A DNA stretch of 64,000 bases from Caulobacter sp. Root1455 (GCF_001426905.1 NZ_LMFQ01000024.1:128668-192667), one strand, 5' to 3'; shown: positions 51,106 through 59,924, counted from the first letter of the stretch. Translations and numbers: made by a program. The notes: generated by a model not told the origin, from the sequence alone.

Positions 51106-51824
51106 TGGCCGACCTCCGGGCAGGCCGGGTGAAGACGGGGGCGGATGTTCTCGACCTGGACGGGCTCGGCCACCAGCATCTGGCTCAGGGGCTGCAAGGC
51201 CGGGCCGATCGCGCCGGCCAGCACTTCCGGATCGCGCTCGTAATAGGCGCCCCACTCGGTGGCCGCTTCACCCAGGCGGGACGGCTCGGCGCGGGTCAGG
51301 ACCTGGGTCTCGAAGCCGACCCGGCCGAAGCTCCGGCGCAGTTGGCGCGTGGCCGTGGCCACGGCGTGGGTGCAACCGTTCTGGTCGAGATGACGGGCCA
51401 GGGCCAGGAACAGGAACATCGAGGCGCCCGCGCTGCCGGAGCCCAGATTGCCGATCTCCGCCACGCCGCAGCGCCCCACCGGCTCACCCAGCTTGCGGGC
51501 GATCGCCGCCTCGACCGGCTCGTCGAGATATTGCTCGAGGAACAGCGGTTCAGCGGCCGCGAACCGGAAGCCGACGGCCGCGTGGATGTGGCCCTCGCCG
51601 TCCTGCACGCTCATCAGCGTGGGATAATGATTGCGGATCACGCCGTTGAACGCCGAGGCGTAGGCGGCCTCGAGATAGACCTCCACCCTCAGGCGCTCCG
51701 GACGCATCAGGTGATGAATCGAGATCACCTTGGGCGCCAGGCCGGTGAAGCGCCGCATGCGCGCCTCGTCGAACCGCAGGCTGCCGCGCATGGCGCCGTC
51801 GTCCAGCATCATCACTTCCAGCAA
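51102..51824 (-). CDS. thermostable-hemolysin (T_hemolysin) family protein
   Basis: A 240-aa protein matching the family named after Vibrio thermostable hemolysin: VEVYLEAAYASAFNGVI (47-63), HYPTLMSVQD (66-75), FLEQYLDEPVE (95-105), AEIGNLGSGSAG (122-133) and WGAYYERDPEVLAG (191-204). The family resembles acyltransferase-like folds, and the name reflects an early phenotype. It is the first gene of a five-gene unit with a ligase, diiron oxidase, SDR and TPR protein. An acyl- or amino-transfer role in making a small molecule is my inference from the neighbours. Confidence 0.87.
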   Translation of the reverse strand: MLEVMMLDDGAMRGSLRFDEARMRRFTGLAPKVISIHHLMRPERLRVEVYLEAAYASAFNGVIRNHYPTLMSVQDGEGHIHAAVGFRFAAAEPLFLEQYLDEPVEAAIARKLGEPVGRCGVAEIGNLGSGSAGASMFLFLALARHLDQNGCTHAVATATRQLRRSFGRVGFETQVLTRAEPSRLGEAATEWGAYYERDPEVLAGAIGPALQPLSQMLVAEPVQVENIRPRLHPACPEVGQ

Positions 51825-52001
51825 GGCCGATCTCCAGGTCCTGGCGAGCGTCGGGACGCCCTTCGATCAGCCAAGACGACGTGATCTCGAAACCTCCTCA
51901 AAGGGATTGCGATTGCGCCCGGAGGCGGCATCGGAAAGACTGCGCGGGTCGCCGGATTCCCGGCGTCGAGCGGCCATGGGCCCGGAGCGCGGATCGAGTC
52001 C
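51825..52001. promoter_or_regulatory. divergent region T_hemolysin unit / ECF sigma
   Basis: A 177-bp gap between divergent starts, presumably carrying both promoters. The stretch GAAACCTCC near 51889-51897 resembles the -35 core of ECF-type promoters (GAAAC), but no matching -10 was fixed, so this is only suggestive. Confidence 0.3.
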
Positions 52002-52520
52002 TTGGACGACAGCGACGTCCATCCCCTGCTCGCCTGCTATCTCGAACGGCGGGAGGAGCTGATGCGCTATTTCCGCGTGCGGCTGCGATCCGAGGAAGCC
52101 GCCCAGGACCTGGTGCAGGACATCTACCTGAAGATCACCCCGCCGCCGGCCGCGCCGATCGATAATCCCGCCGCCTATCTCTACCGGCTTGGCACGAACC
52201 TGATGCTGGACCGGATCAAGACCCAGCGTCGCGCGGGCCAGCGCGACGCGCAGTGGCGAGACGCCGGCGCCGGCGCCGCGGACTGGGACACGGCCGACGA
52301 GCCCCGCGCCGACGACGCCCTGGCCGCCCGCCAGCGCCTGGCCCAGATCGTGGCGGTCGTGAACGACCTGCCGCCCGCCGTCCAGGAAGCGTTCCGCCTG
52401 CACAAGCTGGAAGGCCTCAACCACGCGGAGACGGCGGCGGCCATGGGCGTGTCGCGCTCCAGCGTCGAGAAGTACATCATGACCAGCCTCAAGCGCATCC
52501 TCGCCAAGGTGGGTCGATGA
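52002..52520 (+). CDS. ECF RNA polymerase sigma factor (FecI-like)
   Basis: A 172-aa ECF sigma factor. Region 2 is visible as RSEEAAQDLVQDIYLKI and PAAYLYRLGTNLMLD; region 4 has LPPAVQEAFRLHKLEG and the helix-turn-helix NHAETAAAMGVSRSSVEKYI. The start is taken as TTG 52002 (MDDSDVHPLL), since no in-frame ATG precedes the conserved region. It is followed by fecR and an STN-type receptor, the standard surface-signalling trio in which the liganded receptor releases the sigma factor through FecR. Confidence 0.9.
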   Translation: MDDSDVHPLLACYLERREELMRYFRVRLRSEEAAQDLVQDIYLKITPPPAAPIDNPAAYLYRLGTNLMLDRIKTQRRAGQRDAQWRDAGAGAADWDTADEPRADDALAARQRLAQIVAVVNDLPPAVQEAFRLHKLEGLNHAETAAAMGVSRSSVEKYIMTSLKRILAKVGR

Positions 52521-52620
52521 GGTTCGGAAACATTCTCAAGAAAGTTTGGAGGCGCCTTGGCGTTTGTGGCGTCATTGGGGCGAGCAACGAGGCCTGGGCC
52601 TCAGGGAACGGTGAGCACCG

Positions 52621-53598
52621 ATGAGCGGCGCGGACAGCATCAAGGCGATTGACGCCCTGCGCGACGAGGCCGTCGCGTGGCTGGTCCGCGTGCAGTCGGA
52701 CCAGGCCACGGCCGACGACTGGGCCGCCCTGACCGTCTGGCTGGAAGCCTCCGACGACCATCTGATCGCCTTCGAAGCGGTCGAAAGCCTCGCCGCCGAA
52801 CTGACGGACCGCGCATCCGAGATCGCCCCGAACCTGACGCCGGCGTCGTCGCGGGTCGTGCCGCTGCCGCCCCGCCGCGCCGTCCTTCCCGTCTGGTCCG
52901 CCGCCGCGGCCGCCGCCGTGATCGCGATCGTCGTCGGCCCGATGGCCTGGCGCGGCTACCAGGGCGCTCCGACCGTCTACCAGACCCGGCCCGGAGAAAC
53001 CCGCGAGGTCGCGCTGGCCGACGGCACGCACATCCGAATGGACGCGGCCTCGACCCTGACGGTCCAGCTGGGCTGGCGCGCGCGGCGCGTCCAGATGGCC
53101 GACGCCCAGGCGACCTTCGACGTCGCCAAGGACCCGGGACGCCCCTTCCTGATCTCGGTCGGCGACCAGCAGGTCCGCGTCGTCGGCACCGAGTTCAACA
53201 TCCGCCACTACGACAAGACCGTGCGGGTGACCGTGCGTCGCGGGATCGTCGAGGTGCGCCAGCCCGCCCTGGGCTCGACCCCGGTGGCCCGCCTCGTGGC
53301 CGGCCAGAGCCTGAGCCATGTCGAAGGCGCGTCCAGATCGGTCCAGACCGCCGCCGATCCCGGCCCCGCCTTCGCCTGGACCCAGGGCCGGATGGTCTGC
53401 GACGACGAGACCCTGGGCGACATGGTCGCCTATCTGAACCGCCGCTATCCCGTGCCGATCAAGATTTCGCCCGCCCTGGCCGGCAAACGCTTCTCCGGCG
53501 TGCTGGAGCTGGGCGACCAGGATCTGGTGGTCAAACGGCTGGCTGGTTATTTCTCGCTGTCGGTGCATCGCACCGACGAACAAATCGAACTACGGTAG
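52621..53598 (+). CDS. FecR-like anti-sigma/signal transducer
   Basis: A 325-aa FecR-family protein: N-terminal DUF4880-type cytoplasmic part (WLVRVQSDQATADDWAAL), one membrane segment at about residues 90-110, and a periplasmic FecR domain (YQTRPGETREVALADGTHI, ATFDVAKDPGRPFLI). It lies about 100 bp after the sigma gene and 29 bp before the receptor gene. It should relay receptor occupancy to the ECF sigma factor across the inner membrane. Confidence 0.92.
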   Translation: MSGADSIKAIDALRDEAVAWLVRVQSDQATADDWAALTVWLEASDDHLIAFEAVESLAAELTDRASEIAPNLTPASSRVVPLPPRRAVLPVWSAAAAAAVIAIVVGPMAWRGYQGAPTVYQTRPGETREVALADGTHIRMDAASTLTVQLGWRARRVQMADAQATFDVAKDPGRPFLISVGDQQVRVVGTEFNIRHYDKTVRVTVRRGIVEVRQPALGSTPVARLVAGQSLSHVEGASRSVQTAADPGPAFAWTQGRMVCDDETLGDMVAYLNRRYPVPIKISPALAGKRFSGVLELGDQDLVVKRLAGYFSLSVHRTDEQIELR

Positions 53599-53627
53599 CG
53601 CCGTCCTGAAGGCTGGAGGGCGTTTCG

Positions 53628-56042
53628 TTGCGAGCTGACGCATGGCGGCGCTGGGCGCTGGCTTCCAGCTTCGCGTGCGTGGCCGGATGGGGCGGTTGCG
53701 CCTCGGCCGCCCAGCCCCGCCTGAGCTTCGACATTCCCAGCAAGCCCCTGAAGACGGCGCTGGTCGATCTGGCCGTCCAGGCCGGCGTCTCGATCAGCAC
53801 CCAGGCCGCCGCCGGCTGCGCCCCGGCCAGCCGGCCCGTTCGAGGGCGCTTCACCCTCCAGGACGGCCTGACCCGGATGCTGGCGGGCACGGGCTGCGGC
53901 TTTCGGATGATCGACGCCGGCGCCGTCGAGATCGTCAGGCTGCCCGCCGCCAAGCCCGTCGCCCGAAAGGCCGCCCCGACGGAGCCCGGTCCGTCCGCCG
54001 CGCTCGACGAACTGGTGGTGGTCGCCACCCGCCGCCCGACCCCGGCCGATCGCCTGGCCTACGCCGTCAGCGCGGTCGAAGGCTCGGCGATCACGGGACA
54101 AGGCCTGCGCGACGCCAACGACCTGGCGTTCACCGTTCCCGCCATGACGGTGACCAACCTCGGCCCTGGCCGCGACAAGATCATGCTGCGCGGCTTGTCG
54201 GACGGACCGCTGACCGGCCGGACCCAGTCGATGGTCGGCCTCTATCTCGACGACACCCGCCTGACCTACAACGCCCCGGACCCGGACCTGCTGTTGATCG
54301 ACATCGCCCAGGTCGAAGTGCTGCGCGGGCCGCAGGGCGCGCTCTACGGCTCCGGTTCGCTCGGCGGGGTTCTGCACCTGGTCACCGAACCGCCGGCTCC
54401 GGATCGCTTCGAGGCCTGGATCGCGGGCAGTGTCGGCGCGACGCAAGGCGGCGACGGCTCGAACGGCCTGTCGGGCATGGTCAACCTGCCGATCTTCAAG
54501 GGCCGGGGCGCGGTCCGCGCCGTGCTCTATCGCGACCAGCAAGGCGGCTATATCGACGACGCCGGCCTGAACCTGACGAACGTCAACCGCTCCCTCCGCT
54601 CGGGCGTCCGCCTGAACGTGAAGGTCGACCTGGGCGGCGGCTGGACCCTGACCGGCGGCGGGGCCGCCCAGTTCATCAATTCCGACGACACCCAGTACGC
54701 CCTGACGACCGAACCGCCCTACACCCGCCGCAACCAGGTGCGCGAGCCGCACGACAACGACTTCGCCGAGGCGCACCTGAACCTGAAGGGCGAGATCGAC
54801 GGGATCCAGGCGCGGTGGACGATCTCGGCGGTCGATCACGACATCACGAGCCGCTACGACGCCAGCGCCGCGCCGCCCATCGCCCTGGCGCCGGGGCCCG
54901 CCGCCTATGACGACGACGATCGCACTCACAGCGTGGTGACCGAAGGCTCCCTGGCCTCGCCGGAAGACGCCCGGGTGCAATGGCTGGTCGGCGCCTTTCT
55001 GGCCCGCACCCATCAGGACATCGAGCTGGCGTTGACGCGTCTGGCCGACGCGCCCGCTCAAGCCCTGGCGGAGACGCGGCGCGACACGCTCAACGAGGCG
55101 GCGATCTACGGCGAGGCCACCTTGCCGATCGGCCGATCCCTCAGCGCCACGCTGGGCGGCCGGCTGTTCAAGTCCAAGACGCGGGTGACCAGCCTGGCCA
55201 CGACCCTGGCCGGCCCGACCGCGCCGTTTTCCGGCGCGCTGGAAAGCTCGGGCTTCGCGCCGAAGCTGGTGCTGGCCTACACGCTGTCGCCCAGCGCCCT
55301 GATCTATGTCCAGGCGGCCGAAGGCTACCGGGCCGGGGGTTTCAACACCACCGGACCGCCCGGTCAGGTGTTCTCGCCCGACGACCAGGTCGAGCCGCGG
55401 CGCCGTTATGACGGCGACGAGCTGTGGAGCCTGGAGGCCGGCGGCAAGGTCTCCCTGCTCGACGGCCGCCTGCGTCTGCGGGCCGGGGCCTTCCAGGCCA
55501 GCTGGAAGGACATCCAGAGCGACCAGCTGCTGCCCTCGGGCCTGCCCTTCACCGCCAACATCGGCGACGGGCGCAACCTGGGCCTGGAGTTCGAAGGCAG
55601 CTACCGCGTGGCCGGACTGCAGCTGGGCGCCAACCTGTTGTTCAATTCGCCCGAACTGGAGAAGGCCAATCCCGCCTTCCCGGTCCGCAAGGACGTCAGC
55701 CTGGCCGGCGTGCCCCATCGCGCCGGCGGCGTGACGATCCACTACGACCGGCCGCTGGGCTCGGACCTGACCCTGGAGCTGGACGGCCGCTACGCCTATG
55801 TCGGCCACTCCCGCCTCACCTTCGACGCCGCGACCGCGCCCCTGATGGGCGACTACGCAACGGGTCGCCTGGCCGTCGGTCTGGCCACGCCGCGCTGGCG
55901 GTCGACCCTGGCCTTGGACAATCCGACCAACGCGCGCGGCGACACATTCGCCTACGGCAATCCGTTCTCGCTAAGATCGACCGACCAGGTGACTCCGCTC
56001 CGTCCTCGCACCCTCTCCCTCAGCGTCCGCGTCGCCTACTAG
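53628..56042 (+). CDS. TonB-dependent transducer/receptor with STN domain
   Basis: An 804-aa outer-membrane receptor. After a signal peptide (cleavage near SAA, about residue 27) comes an STN signalling domain (FDIPSKPLKTALVDLAVQ; about 35-110), then TonB box DELVVVATRRPTPADRLAY, plug with LRGPQGALYGSGSLGGVL, and a barrel ending RTLSLSVRVAY. The TTG start at 53628 has GGAGGG upstream. The STN domain interacts with FecR to trigger sigma release. Together with the metal transporter downstream, an iron or other metal chelate is the likely cargo. Confidence 0.92.
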   Translation: MRADAWRRWALASSFACVAGWGGCASAAQPRLSFDIPSKPLKTALVDLAVQAGVSISTQAAAGCAPASRPVRGRFTLQDGLTRMLAGTGCGFRMIDAGAVEIVRLPAAKPVARKAAPTEPGPSAALDELVVVATRRPTPADRLAYAVSAVEGSAITGQGLRDANDLAFTVPAMTVTNLGPGRDKIMLRGLSDGPLTGRTQSMVGLYLDDTRLTYNAPDPDLLLIDIAQVEVLRGPQGALYGSGSLGGVLHLVTEPPAPDRFEAWIAGSVGATQGGDGSNGLSGMVNLPIFKGRGAVRAVLYRDQQGGYIDDAGLNLTNVNRSLRSGVRLNVKVDLGGGWTLTGGGAAQFINSDDTQYALTTEPPYTRRNQVREPHDNDFAEAHLNLKGEIDGIQARWTISAVDHDITSRYDASAAPPIALAPGPAAYDDDDRTHSVVTEGSLASPEDARVQWLVGAFLARTHQDIELALTRLADAPAQALAETRRDTLNEAAIYGEATLPIGRSLSATLGGRLFKSKTRVTSLATTLAGPTAPFSGALESSGFAPKLVLAYTLSPSALIYVQAAEGYRAGGFNTTGPPGQVFSPDDQVEPRRRYDGDELWSLEAGGKVSLLDGRLRLRAGAFQASWKDIQSDQLLPSGLPFTANIGDGRNLGLEFEGSYRVAGLQLGANLLFNSPELEKANPAFPVRKDVSLAGVPHRAGGVTIHYDRPLGSDLTLELDGRYAYVGHSRLTFDAATAPLMGDYATGRLAVGLATPRWRSTLALDNPTNARGDTFAYGNPFSLRSTDQVTPLRPRTLSLSVRVAY

Positions 56043-56076
56043 GCGGCGGGTTCGCGCATCCAGGAAGACCATCGCC

Positions 56077-56778
56077 ATGCCTAGGTCCTATCGCCACGCC
56101 GAAGCCCACCTGGTCTCGCGGATCGGCTGGCTGCGCGCCGCCGTCCTGGGCGCCAACGACGGTCTGGTCTCGACCGCCAGCCTGATCGTGGGGGTCGCCG
56201 TCGCCTCGACCAGGCCCAGCGAGGTGCTGGTCGCCGGGGTGGCCGCCCTGGTGGCCGGCGCCATGTCGATGGCGGCCGGCGAGTATGTGTCGGTCAGCTC
56301 GCAGTCCGACACCGAAAAAGCCGACATCGCGCGCGAGACCGAGGAGTTGAAGAGCGACGGCGAGGCCGAGCACGCCGAACTGGCCCAGATCTATGTCCAG
56401 CGCGGTCTCGAGCCCGAGACCGCCAAGATCGTGGCCCAGCAGCTGATGGCCAAGGACGCGCTGGACGCCCATGCCCGCGACGAGCTGGGCATCTCCCTGG
56501 CGACGACGGCGCGGCCGGTGCAGGCCGCCCTGGCCTCGGCGGCCAGCTTCACGGTCGGAGCGGCCGCGCCGCTGATCGTCGCCGCCCTGGCGCCGGCCCA
56601 GGCGATCGTGCCCAGCGTCGTGGTGGTGGCGCTAGCTTGCCTGGCGCTCTTGGGCGTGGCCGGGGCGAGAGCCGGCGGGGCGCCGCCCTGGCGCGCGGCG
56701 GCGAGGGTCACCTTCTGGGGCGCGCTGGCCATGATCGTGACGGCCGGCATCGGCCGTCTGGTCGGCACGGCGATCTAG
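56077..56778 (+). CDS. VIT1/CCC1-family Fe2+/Mn2+ transporter
   Basis: A 233-aa membrane protein of the vacuolar iron transporter/nodulin-21-like family: RIGWLRAAVLGANDGLVSTA in the first helix, AGAMSMAAGEYVSVSSQSD in the second, a charged cytoplasmic metal-binding helix pair rich in Glu (ETEELKSDGEAEHAEL), then three hydrophobic helices. It probably exports Fe2+ or Mn2+ from the cytoplasm. It follows the ECF-controlled receptor by 34 bp, so uptake and efflux of the metal may be under one signal. Confidence 0.9.
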   Translation: MPRSYRHAEAHLVSRIGWLRAAVLGANDGLVSTASLIVGVAVASTRPSEVLVAGVAALVAGAMSMAAGEYVSVSSQSDTEKADIARETEELKSDGEAEHAELAQIYVQRGLEPETAKIVAQQLMAKDALDAHARDELGISLATTARPVQAALASAASFTVGAAAPLIVAALAPAQAIVPSVVVVALACLALLGVAGARAGGAPPWRAAARVTFWGALAMIVTAGIGRLVGTAI

Positions 56779-57042
56779 CGCCAGGACGGCGTCGAGGATC
56801 GCGCGCGCACGCAGATGATCGATCAGCTCGCCCAGCGTCTCGCAGCGAGCAAGGTCATAGTCGGGCAAGACGACGTCGCACTGGTCCTCCAGGACGGCGA
56901 CCAGGGTCAGGAGGTCGTCGGTGGAGATTTCGAGGGCGTCGAGCGGATATGACCGACCTAGGTGACCTGCCTCAAAGCCGATGGATCGAGCCGTAAGATT
57001 GAGCAGAACCTTTTCAGAGACAGGGTCGTGGGCTGGGGTCAT
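56632..57042 (-). CDS. acyl-carrier-like protein lacking the phosphopantetheine serine
   Basis: A frame of 136 aa whose first about 85 residues look like an acyl carrier protein: ALEISTDDLLTLVAVLEDQ followed by VLPDYDLARCETLGELIDHL. At the place of the ACP motif DSL it has DDL (D43), so no pantetheine could attach. ATG 57042 is preceded by AGGAGG. The last about 50 residues run antisense through the 3' end of the VIT gene and are arginine-rich, so the true end may have been altered by a frameshift and only 56785-57042 may be meaningful. Its link to the following glycosyltransferase genes is unknown. Confidence 0.55.
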   Translation of the reverse strand: MTPAHDPVSEKVLLNLTARSIGFEAGHLGRSYPLDALEISTDDLLTLVAVLEDQCDVVLPDYDLARCETLGELIDHLRARAILDAVLALDRRADQTADAGRHDHGQRAPEGDPRRRAPGRRPAGSRPGHAQERQAS

Positions 57043-57063
57043 GGTGACGTCCTCCTGCCCCAA

Positions 57064-57301
57064 CGACGACGGGCTGAACCGACCACCTCAAAGGTTATTG
57101 CGGAGGCGCACATGTCCTGGATCGCCTCACATCAGCCCCGCCCGCCGATTGGATGGCGACCGCTTATTTGAAGGCGGCAGGACCACCAGAAAGACGATCG
57201 TCGCGGTCAGGACGACCGGCGCCATCGGACCATTCAGCGCCAAATCCACGATCGAGCGGCTTGTCGAGAAAGCCGCCAACCGTCGCCCTCCAATGGACGC
57301 G
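57064..57301. other. gene-free stretch with a possible membrane-protein remnant
   Basis: Between the acyl-carrier-like gene and the glycosyltransferase. On the minus strand two frames each read as membrane-like fragments (HETLHDVFWIALIL in one, PMAPVVLTATIVFLVV in the next) that would join if one base were shifted near 57250. This could be the decayed end of a membrane protein gene; no intact gene is supported. Confidence 0.3.
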
Positions 57302-58462
57302 TCAGGATAAGGGCGATCCAGAAGACGTCATGGAGCGTTTCATGCCACCAGGGTCCGCGACGGCCGACGGCATGGCGTCGCGCCGAACCGGAAGCTGAGC
57401 GAAGATTTCGGCGCCCGTGGCGGCGAAGTGCGCCTGACCGAACCGGTCCAGCACCCGCGACCGGGCGACCTCGCCCATTCTCGCCAGCTTGTAGGGCGCG
57501 CGCAGAAACCACTTCAAGGCCTTGGCCAACTCCTCGTGATCACGGGGCGGCACGACCCGTCCCGTCAGGCCATCCACCACGCTGTAGGGCATCTCGCCCA
57601 CGGCGGTCACCAGGGTCGGCAAACCGGCCTGCATCGCCTCGTGCACCGCGATGCACAGGCCTTCGCGCCGCGACGGCTGAAGATACAGGTGCAGCCCGGC
57701 CAGGAACTCGCGCGGCGTGTCGCAGAACCCGGTGAGGAAGACGTTGTCCAGACCGGCCCGGTCGATCATGGCCTGCAGCCGTTCCCGTTGCGCGCCCTCC
57801 CCGGCGATCCGGACCTCGAACGGCGTGGGAGACCTGAAGCCGGTGTCGCGCAGATGCGCCAGGGCCTTGATGAGCACGTCATAGCCCTTGGCGGAATGCA
57901 GGCGCCCGAGGGCGCCCAGCTGCAGCGTCTCGCCGGGCCGCCAGGGCCTGGCCTGGGGCGCGGCCGGATCAGCGGCGAACAGAGGCCAGGTGGCCAGACG
58001 GTCGGCCTTCACCTTCAGGCGCGAGGCCGTCAGGGCCGTGACGCTGTGGGAGTCGCCGATCCAGAGGCCCGACAACCGCCGCGTCGCGCGCAGCAGCAGA
58101 CGGTTGGCCGGCTTCAGGAACGCATTGTGCTGCCAGCTGACCACCGGCACGCCGCGGCGCAGGCCGACGATCTGGCCCAGCAGCGTGGCGCGGGTCAGGG
58201 AGGTCCACAGCAGGTCGGGCTGTTCCTCGGCGACGAGCCGGTCCAGCCAAGCCAGGGCGTCGAGATGATCCTTCTCGCCGCCGGGCCGGACACGAACGTC
58301 CAGGCCTTCCCGGATCATCGGCGGCAACGCCCGGCCGTCGCGCCGGGTCAGGGCCAGGATTTCGACCCTCGCGCCCTGGGCCGCGAGCACCTTGGCCACG
58401 GCCGGGACCGGCAGGGCCGCCCCGCCGCCCTCGAGGGAGTTGATCACGTAGAAGATCCGCAT
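57302..58462 (-). CDS. family 4-type glycosyltransferase
   Basis: A 386-aa GT-B glycosyltransferase. It has the N-terminal donor-independent lobe starting MRIFYVINSLEGGGAAL, and in the C-terminal lobe LGALGRLHSAKGYDVLI, VFLTGFCDTPREFL and REGLCIAVHEAMQAG with the EX7E pair typical of retaining GT4 enzymes. It is coupled to the upstream gene (TGATG at 58462). It likely adds a sugar to a surface polysaccharide or glycolipid in the cytoplasm. The sugar is not predictable. Confidence 0.9.
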   Translation of the reverse strand: MRIFYVINSLEGGGAALPVPAVAKVLAAQGARVEILALTRRDGRALPPMIREGLDVRVRPGGEKDHLDALAWLDRLVAEEQPDLLWTSLTRATLLGQIVGLRRGVPVVSWQHNAFLKPANRLLLRATRRLSGLWIGDSHSVTALTASRLKVKADRLATWPLFAADPAAPQARPWRPGETLQLGALGRLHSAKGYDVLIKALAHLRDTGFRSPTPFEVRIAGEGAQRERLQAMIDRAGLDNVFLTGFCDTPREFLAGLHLYLQPSRREGLCIAVHEAMQAGLPTLVTAVGEMPYSVVDGLTGRVVPPRDHEELAKALKWFLRAPYKLARMGEVARSRVLDRFGQAHFAATGAEIFAQLPVRRDAMPSAVADPGGMKRSMTSSGSPLS

Positions 58463-59685
58463 CAGAACGTCCCCGTTCGGGTTAGGGCCGCGTCGGCGAG
58501 GCCGACCGCCTCCGGGGCGGGCCAGGCCTGTCCGGCGAACCGCGCCACGGCCCGGGCCGCGCGCTCGGCCGAGGGCTCGTCGGTCAGGTCGAAGCTCTGG
58601 TTGAACAGGGCCTCCTGCACCGGCCGCCAGACGGTCTCGTGCTCCCGGCGGGACCGCTCCATGGCGGAGCCCAGATCGGCGAGGTCCTCGATCACCGGCC
58701 CCGTGCGCCAATGGCCGAAGTTGGGGTCGCCGGCCCAGGCGATGCGGTGACTGTTGAGGAAGACGCAGGGCCGGGGCTTGAGCATGAACTCGTAGACCTG
58801 GCTGCTGACGTCGCCGAGATAGAGATCGGCGCGCTGGGTGTAGGCCATGGTCGTCGAGGCCCGGCTGCCAAGGTCGATGTGGATGTTGGGCGCGCGCAGA
58901 TAGCGCTCTTCGATCCGCCCGGCGCGGTCGAGCCGCAGCTTGTCGATCGTCGCCACGAAAGGCCGCTCGAACAGCATCACGTGCGGCGCGAAGATCAGGT
59001 GGTGATCATCGTGCTCGACGAACCAGTCCAGCACCCGGCGACCGTCCTGGTACCAGGACGACAGGTGCGGCGAGACATGCGGATTGTAGAGCACCACCGG
59101 CCGGCCGTCGTCGAGCAGCGGATGAGTCGCTCGCCGCGCCGGCAAGAGATCGAACTTCGGATAGCCGACGATCGAGATCCTCGCGGGATCGACGCCGGTC
59201 TCGTGAACCAGCCGGTCGCGGATCTTGCGCCCGGAAACCAGGACATGGTCGAAGCCCGCGCTGGCCTTGTCGAACCCGATGGCCCGATCGCCGGCGCCGT
59301 GGCGCGTGTGGATGATCTTGAGGTCCCGCAGGCCATGGCGGGTCTTGAGGATCAGCGAGGTCTTTTCGGCGACCACCAGGACGTCGAGCGACCGGAAGAA
59401 GTCGAGGTTGTCGCCGTAGATCAGCAGTTTTGTCGCCGGCAGCACGGCCTCGGTCGTGGCGGCCAGCAGTCTGGACGCGCGCCGGGTCAGGTCCAGTTCG
59501 ACCAGGCTGACGCCATGACCGACCAGGCCGCCGCCCAACCGGATCACCTCGGCGGTCAGTCGCCGGTTGGTGGTGGCGACCACGATCTCCAGATCGCGAC
59601 CGCCTCGGGCCAGGGCCAGCGCGATCGGCAGGCTGTGGGCCACTTGATGGATCTGATCGTGATTGAAGAGAAATCCGATGCGCAT
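58462..59685 (-). CDS. CDP-glycerol glycerophosphotransferase-like / surface-polymer transferase
   Basis: A 407-aa protein with a GT-B-like layout: MRIGFLFNHDQIHQVAHSL at the start, YNPHVSPHLSSWYQDGR and LIFAPHVMLFERP in the middle, and ADLYLGDVSSQVYEFMLKPR near the end, a pattern of the CDP-glycerol transferase family used for teichoic-like or capsular polymers. ATG 59685 starts the conserved sequence. It is the first gene of a two-gene unit with the GT4 enzyme. The transferred group (glycerol phosphate or a sugar) is uncertain. Confidence 0.8.
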   Translation of the reverse strand: MRIGFLFNHDQIHQVAHSLPIALALARGGRDLEIVVATTNRRLTAEVIRLGGGLVGHGVSLVELDLTRRASRLLAATTEAVLPATKLLIYGDNLDFFRSLDVLVVAEKTSLILKTRHGLRDLKIIHTRHGAGDRAIGFDKASAGFDHVLVSGRKIRDRLVHETGVDPARISIVGYPKFDLLPARRATHPLLDDGRPVVLYNPHVSPHLSSWYQDGRRVLDWFVEHDDHHLIFAPHVMLFERPFVATIDKLRLDRAGRIEERYLRAPNIHIDLGSRASTTMAYTQRADLYLGDVSSQVYEFMLKPRPCVFLNSHRIAWAGDPNFGHWRTGPVIEDLADLGSAMERSRREHETVWRPVQEALFNQSFDLTDEPSAERAARAVARFAGQAWPAPEAVGLADAALTRTGTF

Positions 59686-59924
59686 GGCCCAACGACGCCA
59701 TGCCCCTCGAAGTCCCTCAAAAAACATTCAACGCGCAAGACGGCCCGCGCTCGGGCCGTCGGCGGCCCGGGAAGCTCATCAAGCCAAAAGCCGCATCGGT
59801 CGATAGCGCCTTTGGCTTAGACCCGACGCCGGCGCCGCCATAGGTTTCCCTCAGTGAACGGTCACGCGGCCAGGACGCCGCGACGCCTCGCGGGCGACAA
59901 GGACCGACGACGAGCGAGGAATTT
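59686..59924. promoter_or_regulatory. divergent region polysaccharide unit / kdgD with a perfect hairpin
   Basis: No gene is supported. A perfect 9-bp stem GACGGCCCG (59739-59747) / CGGGCCGTC (59752-59760) with a 4-nt loop lies in the leader of the leftward unit; six Ts follow it on the minus strand after about 14 nt. It could attenuate transcription of the transferase genes. Confidence 0.4.
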
